DNA of 64,000 nt from Chania fonticola_B. GTDB lineage: Bacteria > Pseudomonadota > Gammaproteobacteria > Enterobacterales > Enterobacteriaceae. The notes beneath the pieces were generated by a model. That model was not told where the DNA came from and did no database searches. It was given only the letters and a program-made list of their open reading frames with translations. The DNA is taken from assembly GCF_048537545.1 (NCBI RefSeq), contig NZ_CP183218.1; one strand, written 5' to 3'. The position numbers and the translations under genes were made by a program. Each line of letters starts with the position of its first letter. Within the stretch, counting starts at the first letter, position 1. Below are positions 51,572 through 61,766 of the stretch, piece after piece.

Positions 51572-54500
51572 TTACCCCAGTTGCTTGCGAGCGTTGCGGA
51601 ACATGCGCATCCAAGGGCTGTCTTCACCCCACTCCTCTGGATGCCAGGAGTTGCTGACGGTGCGGAACACGCGTTCTGGATGCGGCATCATTACGGTGGC
51701 GCGGCCATTGCTGCTGGTCACTGCGGTAATCCCATTCGGTGAGCCGTTCGGGTTGGCAGGGTAAGCTTCAGTCACTTGACCATGGTTGTCGACAAAGCGT
51801 AACGCAACCAGGCCGTGATGTTCCAACGCCGCCAGATGCGCCGCATCGCGCACTTCTACATGGCCTTCACCATGAGAGACGGCAATCGGCATGCGCGAAC
51901 CTGTCATACCCTGCATAAACAGCGACGGGCTACTGGCCACTTCCACCAGGCTGAAGCGCGCTTCGAAACGATCCGACAGGTTGCGCACAAAGCGCGGCCA
52001 ATGTTCAGCCCCCGGGATCAGTTCACGCAGGTTGGACATCATCTGGCAACCGTTACAAACGCCCAGCGCCAAGGTCTGCGGGCGATGGAAGAAATCGGCA
52101 AACTCATCGCGTACGCGCTCGTTGAACAGTATCGATTTCGCCCAGCCTTCACCAGCCCCCAACACGTCGCCATAAGAGAAGCCGCCACAGGCCACCAGCG
52201 TGTGGAACTCTTGCAAATCGCGGCGGCCTGCCAGCAGATCGCTCATGTGAACATCAACCGCATCGAAACCGGCACGGTGGAACGCTGCGGCCATCTCAAC
52301 GTGGGAGTTAACCCCTTGCTCACGCAATACCGCAACTTTAGGGCGTGCGCCCTTGGCGATATAAGGTGCCGCGATGTCGTCGTCCGTAGCGAAAGTCAGC
52401 TTGACGTTCAGGCCCGGATCGCGCTCGTCCTGCTTGGCCTGGTGCTCCTGATCGGCACATTCCGGATTATCACGCAGGCGCTGCATCTGCCAGGTGGTTT
52501 CAGCCCACCAGGTACGCAGAGTGCTGCGGCTTTCGCTGTACACCGGTTTGCCAGCGCTGGTGATAACGAAACGATCGCCACTCAGCGCCTGGCCAAGGTG
52601 ATGCACGTTATCCGTCAGACCGTGTTGGGCAAAGACTTGCTGTACGGCTGCCAGTTGCGCAGCTGGCACCTGGATCACCGCACCCAGTTCCTCGTTGAAC
52701 AAGGCAGCCAAGGCGTCGGAACCCAGCGCCTGAATATCGACTTCTACGCCGCAATGCCCGGCAAATGCCATCTCGGCCAAGGTGACCAACAGGCCGCCAT
52801 CAGAACGGTCGTGATAGGCCAACAGCGCACGATCCGCCACCAGTTGCTGCATCGCGTTGAAGAAACCGGCCAATTGCTCCACGTTGCGAACATCGGCTGG
52901 CTTGTCGCCCAGTTGGCGATAAACCTGCGCCAACGCCGTTGCCCCCAGGGCATTGTGGCCATTACCCAGGTCAATCAATAACAGTGCGCTATCACCCCTG
53001 TCGGTACGCAGTTGCGGCGTCACGGTGTGGCGCACATCTTCCACGCGAGCAAATGCGGTGATCACCAGCGACAGCGGTGACGTCATTTCCCGCTGTTCAT
53101 TGCCTTCCTGCCAGCGGGTTTTCATCGACATCGAGTCTTTGCCCACCGGAATGGTGATCCCCAGCGCTGGGCAAAGTTCTTCACCTACCGCCTTCACCGC
53201 TTCATACAGGCCGGCATCTTCGCCAGGGTGGCCCGCTGCGGCCATCCAGTTGGCAGAAAGTTTGACCCGCTTGAGCGAACCGATTTCCACCGCGGCCAGG
53301 TTGGTCAGCGCTTCCCCTACCGCCAGGCGACCTGAGGCGGCAAAATCCAGCAATGCGACGGGAGCACGCTCACCGATCGACATCGCTTCCCCGTAATAGC
53401 TATCCAGGCTGGCCGTGGTTACCGCACAGTCGGCTACCGGGATCTGCCACGGGCCGACCATCTGGTCGCGCGCAACCATGCCGGTGACGGTACGGTCGCC
53501 AATGGTGATCAGGAAGGTTTTCTCCGCCACGGCTGGCAAGTGCAGCACCCGCTTGACCGCATCGGCAATGGAGATATCAGCACGCTGCAACGCTTCGCCG
53601 CTCGCCTGCTGACGTTTCACGTCGCGGGTCATTTTTGGCGTTTTGCCCAGCAGCACATCCAACGGCATGTCGATCGGCTGATTGTCAAAGTGGCGATCGT
53701 TGAGCGTCAGATGGCGTTCTTCCGTCGCTTCACCAATCACCGCAAAAGGTGCGCGCTCACGGCGGCAGATTTCCTCAAAGGTCGCCATCTGCTCAGGCGC
53801 TACTGCCATCACATAACGCTCTTGAGATTCGTTACACCACACTTCCAGCGGGCTCATGCCCGGCTCGTCGTTGAGAATGTCACGCAGTTCGAAACGGCCA
53901 CCGCGGCCACCGTCGCTAACCAGTTCCGGCATCGCGTTCGACAGGCCACCGGCCCCCACATCGTGGATAAACAGGATCGGGTTGCTATCGCCCATCTGCC
54001 AGCAGCGATCGATCACCTCTTGGCAGCGGCGTTCCATTTCCGGGTTATCACGCTGTACGGAAGCAAAATCCAGATCGGCATCAGACTGACCAGAGGCCAT
54101 CGAAGAAGCCGCCCCCCCGCCCAAACCGATGTTCATCGCCGGGCCACCCAGCACCACCAGTTTGGCACCCACGGTGATCTCACCTTTTTGCACATGATCG
54201 GCGCGGATGTTGCCCAGGCCGCCTGCCAGCATGATCGGTTTGTGGTAGCCACGCAGCTCAACGCCGTTGTGGCTATTGACACGCTCTTCATAAGTACGGA
54301 AGTAACCGACCAGCGCCGGGCGACCAAACTCGTTATTGAATGCCGCACCGCCCAATGGGCCTTCGGTCATGATATCCAGCGCGGTGACGATGCGATCCGG
54401 CTTGCCGAAATCCTGTTCCCAAGGCTGTTCGAAACCCGGAATACGCAGGTTGGAAATCGAGAACCCTACCAGGCCAGCTTTCGGCTTCGCGCCACGGCCG

Positions 54501-55462
54501 GTAGCGCCTTCGTCGCGGATCTCACCGCCAGAACCGGTCGCAGCTCCTGGCCAAGGCGAGATCGCCGTCGGGTGGTTATGGGTTTCCACCTTCATCAGGA
54601 TGTGTGCTTCTTCCTGATGATAGTCATACAGGCCGCTTTGCGGCGCGGCAAAGAAGCGCCCTACCTGGGAACCTTCCATCACCGCTGCGTTGTCTTTATA
54701 GGCAGAAAGCACGTAGTCCGGCGTCTGCTCAAAGGTATTCTTGATCATTTTGAACAGCGACTTCGGTTGCTGTTCGCCGTCGATGACCCAGTCGGCGTTG
54801 AAAATCTTGTGGCGGCAATGTTCGGAGTTGGCCTGTGCAAACATGTACAGCTCAATATCCGTTGGGTTGCGCCCCAACTCGGTAAAGGCGGCCAGCAGGT
54901 AGTCGATCTCGTCCTGCGCCAGGGCCAGCCCCAGTTTGGTGTTGGCCTGTTCCAGCGCGCTGCGGCCCTGGGCCAGGATATCCACCGTCTGATACGGTGC
55001 GGGCTGATGATGAGAGAACAGTGTTTCCGCCTGTTGCAGCTCGCTGAATACCGTTTCCATCATGCGATCGTGCAGCAGGGAGGCAAGCTGTTGCCACTGG
55101 GCATCGGTCAAGGTCGGCGCTGTGACATAAAATGCCAGGCCGCGCTCAAGACGAACCACCTGCGTCAGGCCACAGTTATGGGCAATATCGGTGGCTTTGG
55201 AAGACCACGGCGAAATGGTGCCCGGGCGCGGCGTCACCAACAGCAGGCGGCCTTGCGGAGCATGTTCAGCGAGAGAAGGGCCGTACTTGAGCAACCGCTG
55301 CAGCTTGGCCTGCTCTTCGGCGCTTAGCGGTGCGCTGACATCGGCAAAGTGAACGTACTCGGCATAGATATCAACGATCGGCAGTTGGGCATCCTGGCAG
55401 CGGGACAGTAGTTTGGTAATACGAAAAGCCGACAAAGCGGGCGAACCACGCAGTATTTCCAT
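51572..55462 (-). CDS. purL: Phosphoribosylformylglycinamidine synthase
   Basis: A 1296-residue enzyme (E. coli 1295) from the ATG at 55462; the longer frame uses a TTG. The N-terminal and two ATP-grasp-like synthetase halves are followed by a glutaminase domain with the nucleophile in LALGVCNGCQM and histidine in MMPHPERVF. It makes FGAM in purine synthesis with glutamine nitrogen. A PurR box lies upstream. Confidence 0.99.
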   Translation of the reverse strand: MEILRGSPALSAFRITKLLSRCQDAQLPIVDIYAEYVHFADVSAPLSAEEQAKLQRLLKYGPSLAEHAPQGRLLLVTPRPGTISPWSSKATDIAHNCGLTQVVRLERGLAFYVTAPTLTDAQWQQLASLLHDRMMETVFSELQQAETLFSHHQPAPYQTVDILAQGRSALEQANTKLGLALAQDEIDYLLAAFTELGRNPTDIELYMFAQANSEHCRHKIFNADWVIDGEQQPKSLFKMIKNTFEQTPDYVLSAYKDNAAVMEGSQVGRFFAAPQSGLYDYHQEEAHILMKVETHNHPTAISPWPGAATGSGGEIRDEGATGRGAKPKAGLVGFSISNLRIPGFEQPWEQDFGKPDRIVTALDIMTEGPLGGAAFNNEFGRPALVGYFRTYEERVNSHNGVELRGYHKPIMLAGGLGNIRADHVQKGEITVGAKLVVLGGPAMNIGLGGGAASSMASGQSDADLDFASVQRDNPEMERRCQEVIDRCWQMGDSNPILFIHDVGAGGLSNAMPELVSDGGRGGRFELRDILNDEPGMSPLEVWCNESQERYVMAVAPEQMATFEEICRRERAPFAVIGEATEERHLTLNDRHFDNQPIDMPLDVLLGKTPKMTRDVKRQQASGEALQRADISIADAVKRVLHLPAVAEKTFLITIGDRTVTGMVARDQMVGPWQIPVADCAVTTASLDSYYGEAMSIGERAPVALLDFAASGRLAVGEALTNLAAVEIGSLKRVKLSANWMAAAGHPGEDAGLYEAVKAVGEELCPALGITIPVGKDSMSMKTRWQEGNEQREMTSPLSLVITAFARVEDVRHTVTPQLRTDRGDSALLLIDLGNGHNALGATALAQVYRQLGDKPADVRNVEQLAGFFNAMQQLVADRALLAYHDRSDGGLLVTLAEMAFAGHCGVEVDIQALGSDALAALFNEELGAVIQVPAAQLAAVQQVFAQHGLTDNVHHLGQALSGDRFVITSAGKPVYSESRSTLRTWWAETTWQMQRLRDNPECADQEHQAKQDERDPGLNVKLTFATDDDIAAPYIAKGARPKVAVLREQGVNSHVEMAAAFHRAGFDAVDVHMSDLLAGRRDLQEFHTLVACGGFSYGDVLGAGEGWAKSILFNERVRDEFADFFHRPQTLALGVCNGCQMMSNLRELIPGAEHWPRFVRNLSDRFEARFSLVEVASSPSLFMQGMTGSRMPIAVSHGEGHVEVRDAAHLAALEHHGLVALRFVDNHGQVTEAYPANPNGSPNGITAVTSSNGRATVMMPHPERVFRTVSNSWHPEEWGEDSPWMRMFRNARKQLG

Positions 55463-55559
55463 AATCAAAGTTCTCTCGTCTTCGAAGCAACTGGGTTCAG
55501 CACTTCATTGGGCGCAACAGGGGGAAAACGCGCGCCATTATAGATAATCCGCGCCGCCG

Positions 55560-55575
55560 ACGAAACCGTTTGCGT
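55560..55575. promoter_or_regulatory. PurR box of purL
   Basis: On the minus strand ACGCAAACGGTTTCGT matches the PurR consensus ACGCAAACGTTTNCGT closely. It lies 98-113 bp upstream of purL and ends near a likely -35; a TATAAT is about 20 bp further down. Confidence 0.8.
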
Positions 55576-55740
55576 AGCTATTATTGATAAAAGCTATTCC
55601 CGCTGCCGAATTCTCATAACCTATCAATAAAGTTGCACGCTGGCGTAATGTTGCGCAAAATGCCCCGGCACTGGTGATTTAACCATGAAAAAATCCTGAT
55701 TCCGGTCAATATAAAGCGTGCATCTATTTGAGATAACTAT

Positions 55741-57198
55741 TTGAAACGCCTAAAAATAAATTACATTCTAATCGGTGTTGTGGCCCTGTTGCTGGCGCTA
55801 GCCCTGTGGCCCAATATCGCCTGGCGTGGTGGACAGGGAGGCCAACTCGAGGCGATCAAAGCGCGTGGGGAACTGCGCGTCAGCACGTTAAACTCACCGT
55901 TAACCTATTTCACTACCCCACAGGGGCCGAGTGGCCTTGACTATGAGCTGGCCAAAAGCTTTGCCAACTACCTGGGGGTCAAGCTGGTGGTGATCCCACA
56001 CCAAAACATCAATGACCTGTTTGACGATCTCGATGACGACAATGCCGATATTCTCGCCGCCGGGTTAATCTACAACCGGGATCGCCTCAGCCGCGCCAGT
56101 ACCGGCCCGGCGTACTATTCCGTTTCCCAGCAGTTGGTTTATCGGTTGGGTACCACGCGGCCAAAATCCTTTGCCGATATCAAAGGCAAGCTGGCGGTGG
56201 CCTCCGGTTCGGCGCACGTCAGCACGCTAAAGCAGCTCAAACAAAGCAAATACCCCGATCTCAGTTGGGAAGCGTCGAGCGATATGACGTCAAAAGAGCT
56301 GCTGGAACAGGTGGCCGATGGCAAGCTGGATTACACCATCGGCGATTCCGTGACCATTGCCCTGCTGCAGCGTATCCATCCACAGCTGGCCGTCGCTTTT
56401 GACATTACCGATGAAGAGCCAGTGACCTGGTATCTGAAGCGCAGCAATGACGATAGCCTGTACGCTGCGCTGCTGGATTTTTATAGCCAAAGGGTAGAAG
56501 ACGGCACGCTGGCACGGTTGGAGGAGAAGTATCTGGGACACGTGGGCAGTTTTGACTACGTTGATACTAAAACCTTCCTGTCGGCCATCGACTCGGTATT
56601 GCCCACTTTCCGCTCGCTGTTTGAAAAGTATGCCAGCGAAATTGACTGGAAGCTGCTGGCCGCCATCGCCTATCAGGAATCTCACTGGAATCCTCAGGCG
56701 ACCTCCCCCACCGGTGTCCGTGGGCTGATGATGCTGACCAGAGCCACTGCCGACGGCCTGGGCGTCACCGACAGGCTCGATCCGGAGCAGAGTATTCAAG
56801 GCGGGGCGCTCTATCTGCAGCGTCTGATGGCGAAAGTTCCCGACACGGTACCAGAAGATGAGCGGATCTGGTTCGCACTGGCCGCCTATAACATGGGCTG
56901 GGGCCATATGCTGGACGCGCGTAAACTCACCAAAAACCAGCAAGGCAACCCCGACAGTTGGGTCGATGTGAAACAGCGCCTGCCGATGCTGAGCCAGAAG
57001 CGCTACTATCCATCACTCACCTATGGCTATGCCCGTGGCCGCGAAGCCTATAACTACGTGGAAAACATCCGCCGTTATCAGGTCAGCCTGGTGGGCTATC
57101 TGTTGGAAAAAGAGAAGAAGGCGGTAGAAGCAATGAAACAGGCCGAACTGGCCAAAGGCTATCCTGCCGTGGAAGCCAAGCTGGCGCTCGCCCTGTAG
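55741..57198 (+). CDS. mltF: Membrane-bound lytic murein transglycosylase F
   Basis: A 485-residue protein beginning at a TTG; an in-frame stop lies 10 bases upstream and the next Met is far inside, so the TTG start is secure. An N-terminal signal or anchor (MKRLKINYILIGVVALLLAL) is followed by a solute-binding-like domain (residues about 38-265) and a lytic transglycosylase domain with E313 in AYQESHW. It cleaves peptidoglycan to 1,6-anhydro products. Confidence 0.97.
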   Translation: MKRLKINYILIGVVALLLALALWPNIAWRGGQGGQLEAIKARGELRVSTLNSPLTYFTTPQGPSGLDYELAKSFANYLGVKLVVIPHQNINDLFDDLDDDNADILAAGLIYNRDRLSRASTGPAYYSVSQQLVYRLGTTRPKSFADIKGKLAVASGSAHVSTLKQLKQSKYPDLSWEASSDMTSKELLEQVADGKLDYTIGDSVTIALLQRIHPQLAVAFDITDEEPVTWYLKRSNDDSLYAALLDFYSQRVEDGTLARLEEKYLGHVGSFDYVDTKTFLSAIDSVLPTFRSLFEKYASEIDWKLLAAIAYQESHWNPQATSPTGVRGLMMLTRATADGLGVTDRLDPEQSIQGGALYLQRLMAKVPDTVPEDERIWFALAAYNMGWGHMLDARKLTKNQQGNPDSWVDVKQRLPMLSQKRYYPSLTYGYARGREAYNYVENIRRYQVSLVGYLLEKEKKAVEAMKQAELAKGYPAVEAKLALAL

Positions 57199-57213
57199 TG
57201 ATTCAATATGTAG

Positions 57214-57723
57214 TTATTGTGGGTCTTTTCCGGCCCGTTGCGCCAGCTTCAGCGCTTTTTTCTGCTCGCGACGCATGCGGAAAAAGTTGCTGAGGGTGGC
57301 GGCGCACTCTTCTGCCAGCACGCCCGAGACGATTTCTACCTGATGATTCATGCCCGGATGGCGCAGAATATCCACCAGCGAACCCACCGCTCCGGTTTTT
57401 TCATCGGCCGCGCCGTATACCAAACGACGGATGCGGCTGTGCACCATCGCCCCGGCGCACATCACGCAAGGCTCCAGCGTGACATACAGCGTGGCATTCA
57501 GCAGGCGATAATTCTGCAATACCGCTCCCCCCTGCCGCAGCGCCATGATCTCAGCATGAGCGGTGGGATCGTGGCGGCCGATCGGCCGGTTCCAACCTTC
57601 GCCAATCACCTGATTGTCCAGCACCAGCAGCGCCCCAACCGGCACCTCACCTTCTTCCTGCGCACGTTGAGCCAGGCTTAACGCCTGACGCATCCAATAC
57701 TCATCACTATATTCATTCACCAC
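57214..57723 (-). CDS. tadA: tRNA-specific adenosine deaminase TadA
   Basis: A 169-residue enzyme if it starts at the GTG at 57723 (GAGG six bases upstream; a second GTG at 57720 is also possible). Zinc site HAEIMAL and PCVMCAGA with the catalytic Glu are present. It converts A34 to inosine in tRNA-Arg. The longer ATG frame would add about 13 residues upstream of the family start. Confidence 0.95.
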   Translation of the reverse strand: MVNEYSDEYWMRQALSLAQRAQEEGEVPVGALLVLDNQVIGEGWNRPIGRHDPTAHAEIMALRQGGAVLQNYRLLNATLYVTLEPCVMCAGAMVHSRIRRLVYGAADEKTGAVGSLVDILRHPGMNHQVEIVSGVLAEECAATLSNFFRMRREQKKALKLAQRAGKDPQ

Positions 57724-58048
57724 ATCAATCCTCGTGCGCATCGCGGCGGGCATTATACACACTAGTCCCTTTTGCCGCAGCCACTCGGCCTTGTTGATGC
57801 AATTAAGCTTGAACCGGCCACGTTTGTCGATCGCTCAAAACGCCACCAACAAATCAATAACATCATATTTAATGATGATTAAATTTTATTCATTTCTTAA
57901 AATTTCAGATAAACGTTATAAACTGGTGGAAAATCAAGCTGCAGAATTAAGCAAATTTTTTCTAACTAAATTGTGATAGATCATATTCTCTTAAGCATTA
58001 GCACGATAATGTTTACCTCACGCAAAAAGCCTTTATAAGGAGTAGTTT

Positions 58049-59200
58049 ATGGCTGCCTCAACATTCTTTATCCCTTCCATCAACATGATTGGTTCCGGCT
58101 GTCTGGAAGACGCGGCAAAAACCATGAAAGAGCATGGTCTGCATAACGCACTGATCGTGACCGACAAGGTTTTGAACGGCATTGGCGTCGTCGCTCAGGT
58201 GCAAGCCCTGTTAGCGGCACAGAACATTGAAAGCTGCGTCTATGACGGCACGCATCCCAACCCGACCACGGAAAACGTAAAACAGGGCCTGGAACTGTTG
58301 CGCGCACATCACTGTGACTGTGTCGTGTCTCTGGGTGGCGGTTCGCCGCATGACTGTGCGAAAGGGATTGCCCTGGTCGCCGCTAACGGCGGGGAAATCA
58401 AAGACTATGAAGGGGTTGATCGCTCAGCTAAGCCGCAGTTGCCGGTCGTTGCGATCAACACCACTGCGGGTACCGCTTCGGAGATGACGCGTTTTTGTAT
58501 CATCACCGACGAAGCGCGCCACATCAAAATGGCGATTGTCGACAAGCACGTGACTCCGATCCTGTCGGTCAACGATCCTCACCTGATGGCTGGCATGCCA
58601 AAAGGCCTGACCGCTGCCACCGGTATGGATGCTTTGACCCACGCTATCGAAGCCTACGTCTCCAGCGCCGCCAACCCAATCACCGATGCCTGCGCGCTAA
58701 AAGCCGCCACCATGATTGCCGAGTCTTTACGTGATGCAGTCAACGACGGGCAAAACATGCAGGCGCGCGAGAACATGGCCTATGCCCAGTTCCTGGCCGG
58801 TATGGCATTTAATAACGCCTCATTGGGTTATGTGCACGCTATGGCGCACCAGTTGGGTGGCTTCTACAACCTGCCACATGGCGTGTGTAACGCCGTGCTG
58901 TTGCCGCACGTGCAAGAGTTCAATACTCAGGTTGCCGCAGGGCGTCTGAAAGACATTGCCGCCGCTATGGGCGTAAATGTTGCAGGCCTTAGCGATGAGC
59001 AAGGGGCTGCCGCTTGTATCGCCGCCATTCGCCAACTGGCGAAAGACGTGGGAATTCCTGCTGGCTTACGCGATCTGCAGGTCAAAGAAGAAGACTTTGC
59101 TACGTTAGCCACTAACGCCCTGAACGATGCCTGCGGATTTACCAATCCAATCCAGGCAAGCCACGAACAGATTGTGGCCATCTTTAAAGCAGCCATGTAA
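58049..59200 (+). CDS. yiaY: Iron-containing alcohol dehydrogenase YiaY
   Basis: A 383-residue enzyme, same length as E. coli YiaY and very close along its sequence (MAASTFFIPS start; GGGSPHDCAKGIALVAANGG; GMDALTHAIEAYVSSAA). The metal histidines lie in HAMAHQLGGFYNLPHG. It should reduce or oxidise a short-chain alcohol with NAD. AAGGAG precedes the ATG. In E. coli yiaY is elsewhere, so this is a different location. Confidence 0.93.
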   Translation: MAASTFFIPSINMIGSGCLEDAAKTMKEHGLHNALIVTDKVLNGIGVVAQVQALLAAQNIESCVYDGTHPNPTTENVKQGLELLRAHHCDCVVSLGGGSPHDCAKGIALVAANGGEIKDYEGVDRSAKPQLPVVAINTTAGTASEMTRFCIITDEARHIKMAIVDKHVTPILSVNDPHLMAGMPKGLTAATGMDALTHAIEAYVSSAANPITDACALKAATMIAESLRDAVNDGQNMQARENMAYAQFLAGMAFNNASLGYVHAMAHQLGGFYNLPHGVCNAVLLPHVQEFNTQVAAGRLKDIAAAMGVNVAGLSDEQGAAACIAAIRQLAKDVGIPAGLRDLQVKEEDFATLATNALNDACGFTNPIQASHEQIVAIFKAAM

Positions 59201-59208
59201 CCGCTGCC

Positions 59209-59240
59209 AGGCTCCCTCGTTTGACTGGGGGAGCCTTATT
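59209..59240 (+). terminator. Terminator of yiaY
   Basis: AGGCTCCC (59209-59216) pairs with GGGAGCCT (59229-59236), followed by TATTTAAT. The hairpin lies between yiaY and the convergent pgpC. Confidence 0.7.
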
Positions 59241-59887
59241 TAATCCAACTGCTGTAACTCGCCTTCTTTACCCACCCGCCAGCGGTGTTCGCAAAAATAG
59301 AGCAAAGGGTTATCCTGCTTGCTATCGCTGTAGCCACTGAACAGTTTCAATGGCGCTCCCAGGCGCTGCTCCAGTTGCACCACCTTTTGCACGCCCAGGC
59401 AGCGCATGGGCAACACCCAGCCCCCGTAGCGACGCACAATGCTACTCCCCACCAGCCGTACCCGTGGCAGGAACGCAGAATCCCGATAAACCTGCTCCAC
59501 CAGCCGTTCCGGCGAGCCGGTGATCAACCACACTTGAGCATCCTGGGCATCCAGGTACTGGCGCAAACGCATCTGCACGACCGGAAAGGCGGTGACCTTA
59601 CGGCGAAAATAGTCGACGAATTTCGCCTCGAGCGCTTTCAGCCTGGCCTCTGAACGACCAAAGGTCATTGCCCACAATAGCAGGCTCATGGGCCAGCGTG
59701 TCGCCCGCCCACCGATCAACAAACCCAATCCGATAATGGGTAACAGCGGCACCACCAGCACCAGGTTCAACGGCAGATGCCGTAGCAAAAAGCGCAGGAA
59801 ACTGCCAAACATGTCTTCCTGATGCAAAGTGCCATCCAGATCGAAAAATACCACGCGCTGGGCCTGTGCAACCGGTTTGTCAGTCAA
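59240..59887 (-). CDS. pgpC: Phosphatidylglycerophosphatase C
   Basis: A 215-residue HAD-family phosphatase with the DxD motif at D16 and D18 (FFDLDGTLHQED) and a membrane-associated stretch (LPLNLVLVVPLLPIIGLGLLI). It removes phosphate from phosphatidylglycerophosphate to give phosphatidylglycerol. In E. coli (yfhB) it also lies between tadA and yfhH. Confidence 0.94.
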   Translation of the reverse strand: MTDKPVAQAQRVVFFDLDGTLHQEDMFGSFLRFLLRHLPLNLVLVVPLLPIIGLGLLIGGRATRWPMSLLLWAMTFGRSEARLKALEAKFVDYFRRKVTAFPVVQMRLRQYLDAQDAQVWLITGSPERLVEQVYRDSAFLPRVRLVGSSIVRRYGGWVLPMRCLGVQKVVQLEQRLGAPLKLFSGYSDSKQDNPLLYFCEHRWRVGKEGELQQLD

Positions 59888-60117
59888 ACGTTACTCCTCA
59901 GGATCGTTGACCCCATTATGCAGGTGAAAATACAACCGGCTATTATCGTAATCACTAGACCGACCAGATACAACCGACATTGGTCAACGCCACAGGCGCG
60001 TTAACTCATCAAGTCATAGTGTTGCTGCAAGCGTTTTAGCGGCCTGCTCGCAAAAATGATTGCTGCCCGTTTTGCCACCGGCATGGCAGAATGCTGGCTG
60101 GCTCAAAGGAAAAAACC

Positions 60118-60927
60118 ATGAGTACCCTTCTTCGCATTCGTCAGATTTACCCATCGCTGGCACAAAACGATCGCAAACTGGCGGACTTTCTGTTGGATAA
60201 CGCCGAACAGGCCCGCCACCTCAGCTCACAAAAGCTGGCCCAGTTGGCCGGTGTCAGCCAATCGAGCGTGGTCAAGTTCGCCCAGAAACTGGGCTACAAG
60301 GGATTTCCAGCGCTGAAGCTGGCATTGGGTGAGGTGCTGGCTCAACCGCAGGTCGCACCGGTGGTGACGGTCCATAATCACATCCTCAGCAGCGATCCGC
60401 TCAAAACCGTCGGTGAGAAATTGCTACTGGAAAAGCAGGCCGCATTACGAGCTACCCTGGATATCAACAGTGAACAGCGGCTGCTTACCGCGCTGGAGAT
60501 GCTGCGCGCGGCGCGGCGGGTGATCTTGGTCGGCATCGGGGCTTCCGGGCTAGTGGCCAAAGACCTGTCATTCAAGCTGCTAAAGATTGGCGTGATGGCG
60601 GTGGCAGAAGCAGATATGTACGTTCAACTGGCGACGATAAAGGCGTTGAGCAGGGAGGATCTGCTGCTGGCGATCTCGTTTAGCGGTGAACGGCGGGAGA
60701 TCAACCTGGCTGCCGAAGAAGCACGTATTGCCGGAGCCAAGGTGTTGGCACTGACCAGCTTCTCACCTAATGGCCTACAGCAACGGGCCGATCACTGCCT
60801 TTATACCATTGCGCAAGAGCCCAATATCCGCAGCGCGGCAATATCTTCCAGCACCGCGCAGTTCGCCCTGACCGACCTGCTGTTTATGGCGCTGCTCCAG
60901 CACGAGCCGGTTGGACACGTGGTATGA
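60118..60927 (+). CDS. yfhH: RpiR/MurR family regulator YfhH
   Basis: A 269-residue regulator starting at 60118 (AAAGGA upstream). An N-terminal helix-turn-helix (QKLAQLAGVSQSSVVKFAQKLG) is followed by a SIS sugar-phosphate-binding domain (ILVGIGASGLVAKDLSFKL). The target genes are not known. Order pgpC-yfhH-yfhL matches E. coli. Confidence 0.93.
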   Translation: MSTLLRIRQIYPSLAQNDRKLADFLLDNAEQARHLSSQKLAQLAGVSQSSVVKFAQKLGYKGFPALKLALGEVLAQPQVAPVVTVHNHILSSDPLKTVGEKLLLEKQAALRATLDINSEQRLLTALEMLRAARRVILVGIGASGLVAKDLSFKLLKIGVMAVAEADMYVQLATIKALSREDLLLAISFSGERREINLAAEEARIAGAKVLALTSFSPNGLQQRADHCLYTIAQEPNIRSAAISSSTAQFALTDLLFMALLQHEPVGHVV

Positions 60928-60983
60928 ACTAATCAAATCAACTTCTTTCGCTTTCTGAGTATAAATCGACCATTGGTCATGTT

Positions 60984-61009
60984 AAATTATATCCATATAG
61001 GTATAATTT
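60984..61009. promoter_or_regulatory. Operator of the toxin-antitoxin module overlapping its -10
   Basis: AAATTATA (60984-60991) and TATAATTT (61002-61009) form a perfect 8-bp inverted repeat; TATAAT in the right arm is the likely -10. Such sites are normally bound by the antitoxin for autoregulation. Confidence 0.6.
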
Positions 61010-61027
61010 GACGCATGGATAACGCGG

Positions 61028-61370
61028 ATGAAGCCACTATATTGGGTTGGTAGCAGTAAGAAAGACCTCCAGTCATTACCCGAAGAGGTTCAGGATGTTT
61101 TCGGCTATGCTCTACACTTGGCGCAGGCAGGTGGTAAGCATTCCCAGACGAAACCCTTAAGAGGGTTTGGTGGGGCAGGAGTACTAGAGGTAGGAAGACT
61201 TTCTTACTGATACTTATCGTGCAGTCTATACCATTAAGTTTGGTGATGCCGTGTATGTTCTACACGCATTCCAGAAAAAGTCTTCAGCCGGGATCGCCAC
61301 ACCGAAACCAGATATGGACAAAATCCGTGAACGACTGAAAGCCGCAGAAAATCATGCCAGAGGGGCATAG
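61028..61370 (+). pseudogene. RelE/ParE (HigB)-type toxin, frameshifted
   Basis: The first 60-codon frame (MKPLYWVGSSKKDLQSLPEEV ... GFGGAGVLEV) stops at 61208-61210. A second frame, offset by a net +1 (or -2), takes over near 61192 (EDFLTDTYRAVYTIKFGDAVYVLHAFQKKS) and ends at 61368-61370. Together they make a normal 113-residue toxin of the phage-derived Gp49-like/HigB family. A single indel near 61190 would restore it. It is either a sequencing error, a real loss of toxin activity, or a programmed frameshift. Confidence 0.85.
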
Positions 61371-61371
61371 T

Positions 61372-61689
61372 ATGAGCCAAGATATCGAAGTCAGCAGCGG
61401 CAACGTTTATGCCGATATTGGCAGCGACGGCGCTGAAGAAATGCAGGTTAAAGCCCAACTTGCCAGCACAATTGGCGACATCATCAAAAGTCGCCGTCTG
61501 ACACAAGAGCAGGCCGCAAAGCTCCTGGGGATGACACAGCCCAAGCTGTCTAATCTGTTGCGCGGCCAGTTCCGGGGCATCAGCGAAGCCAAAATGCTAG
61601 AATGCCTGACCCGCTTAGGGCGTGATGTACAAATTGTGGTAGGCAAGCCACGCCGGACACCCGGCAGTCTTAAAGTGGTGTTTGCCTGA
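61372..61689 (+). CDS. HigA-type XRE family antitoxin
   Basis: A 105-residue protein from the ATG at 61372, one base after the toxin stop, with GAGGGG upstream. The helix-turn-helix is RRLTQEQAAKLLGMTQPKLSNLLRG. It pairs with the preceding toxin and probably represses the module through the 60984-61009 operator. It is intact although its partner is broken. Confidence 0.88.
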   Translation: MSQDIEVSSGNVYADIGSDGAEEMQVKAQLASTIGDIIKSRRLTQEQAAKLLGMTQPKLSNLLRGQFRGISEAKMLECLTRLGRDVQIVVGKPRRTPGSLKVVFA

Positions 61690-61766
61690 CAGTAATAAGC
61701 ACCCCCGTTAAACCGGCTGACCGAACCAGTGCTTATTTTAAAAGATTAAATGAGTAACTTATTGAT

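Noticed and set aside
53540..55327. 595-codon plus-strand frame opposite purL
   Set aside because: It is an antisense shadow of purL; the composition (many His, Gln, Arg) is typical of reversed GC-rich coding sequence.
57734..57976. 80-codon plus-strand frame between tadA and yiaY
   Set aside because: It overlaps the tadA start, runs into A/T-rich promoter sequence and has no family resemblance; treated as non-coding leader of yiaY.
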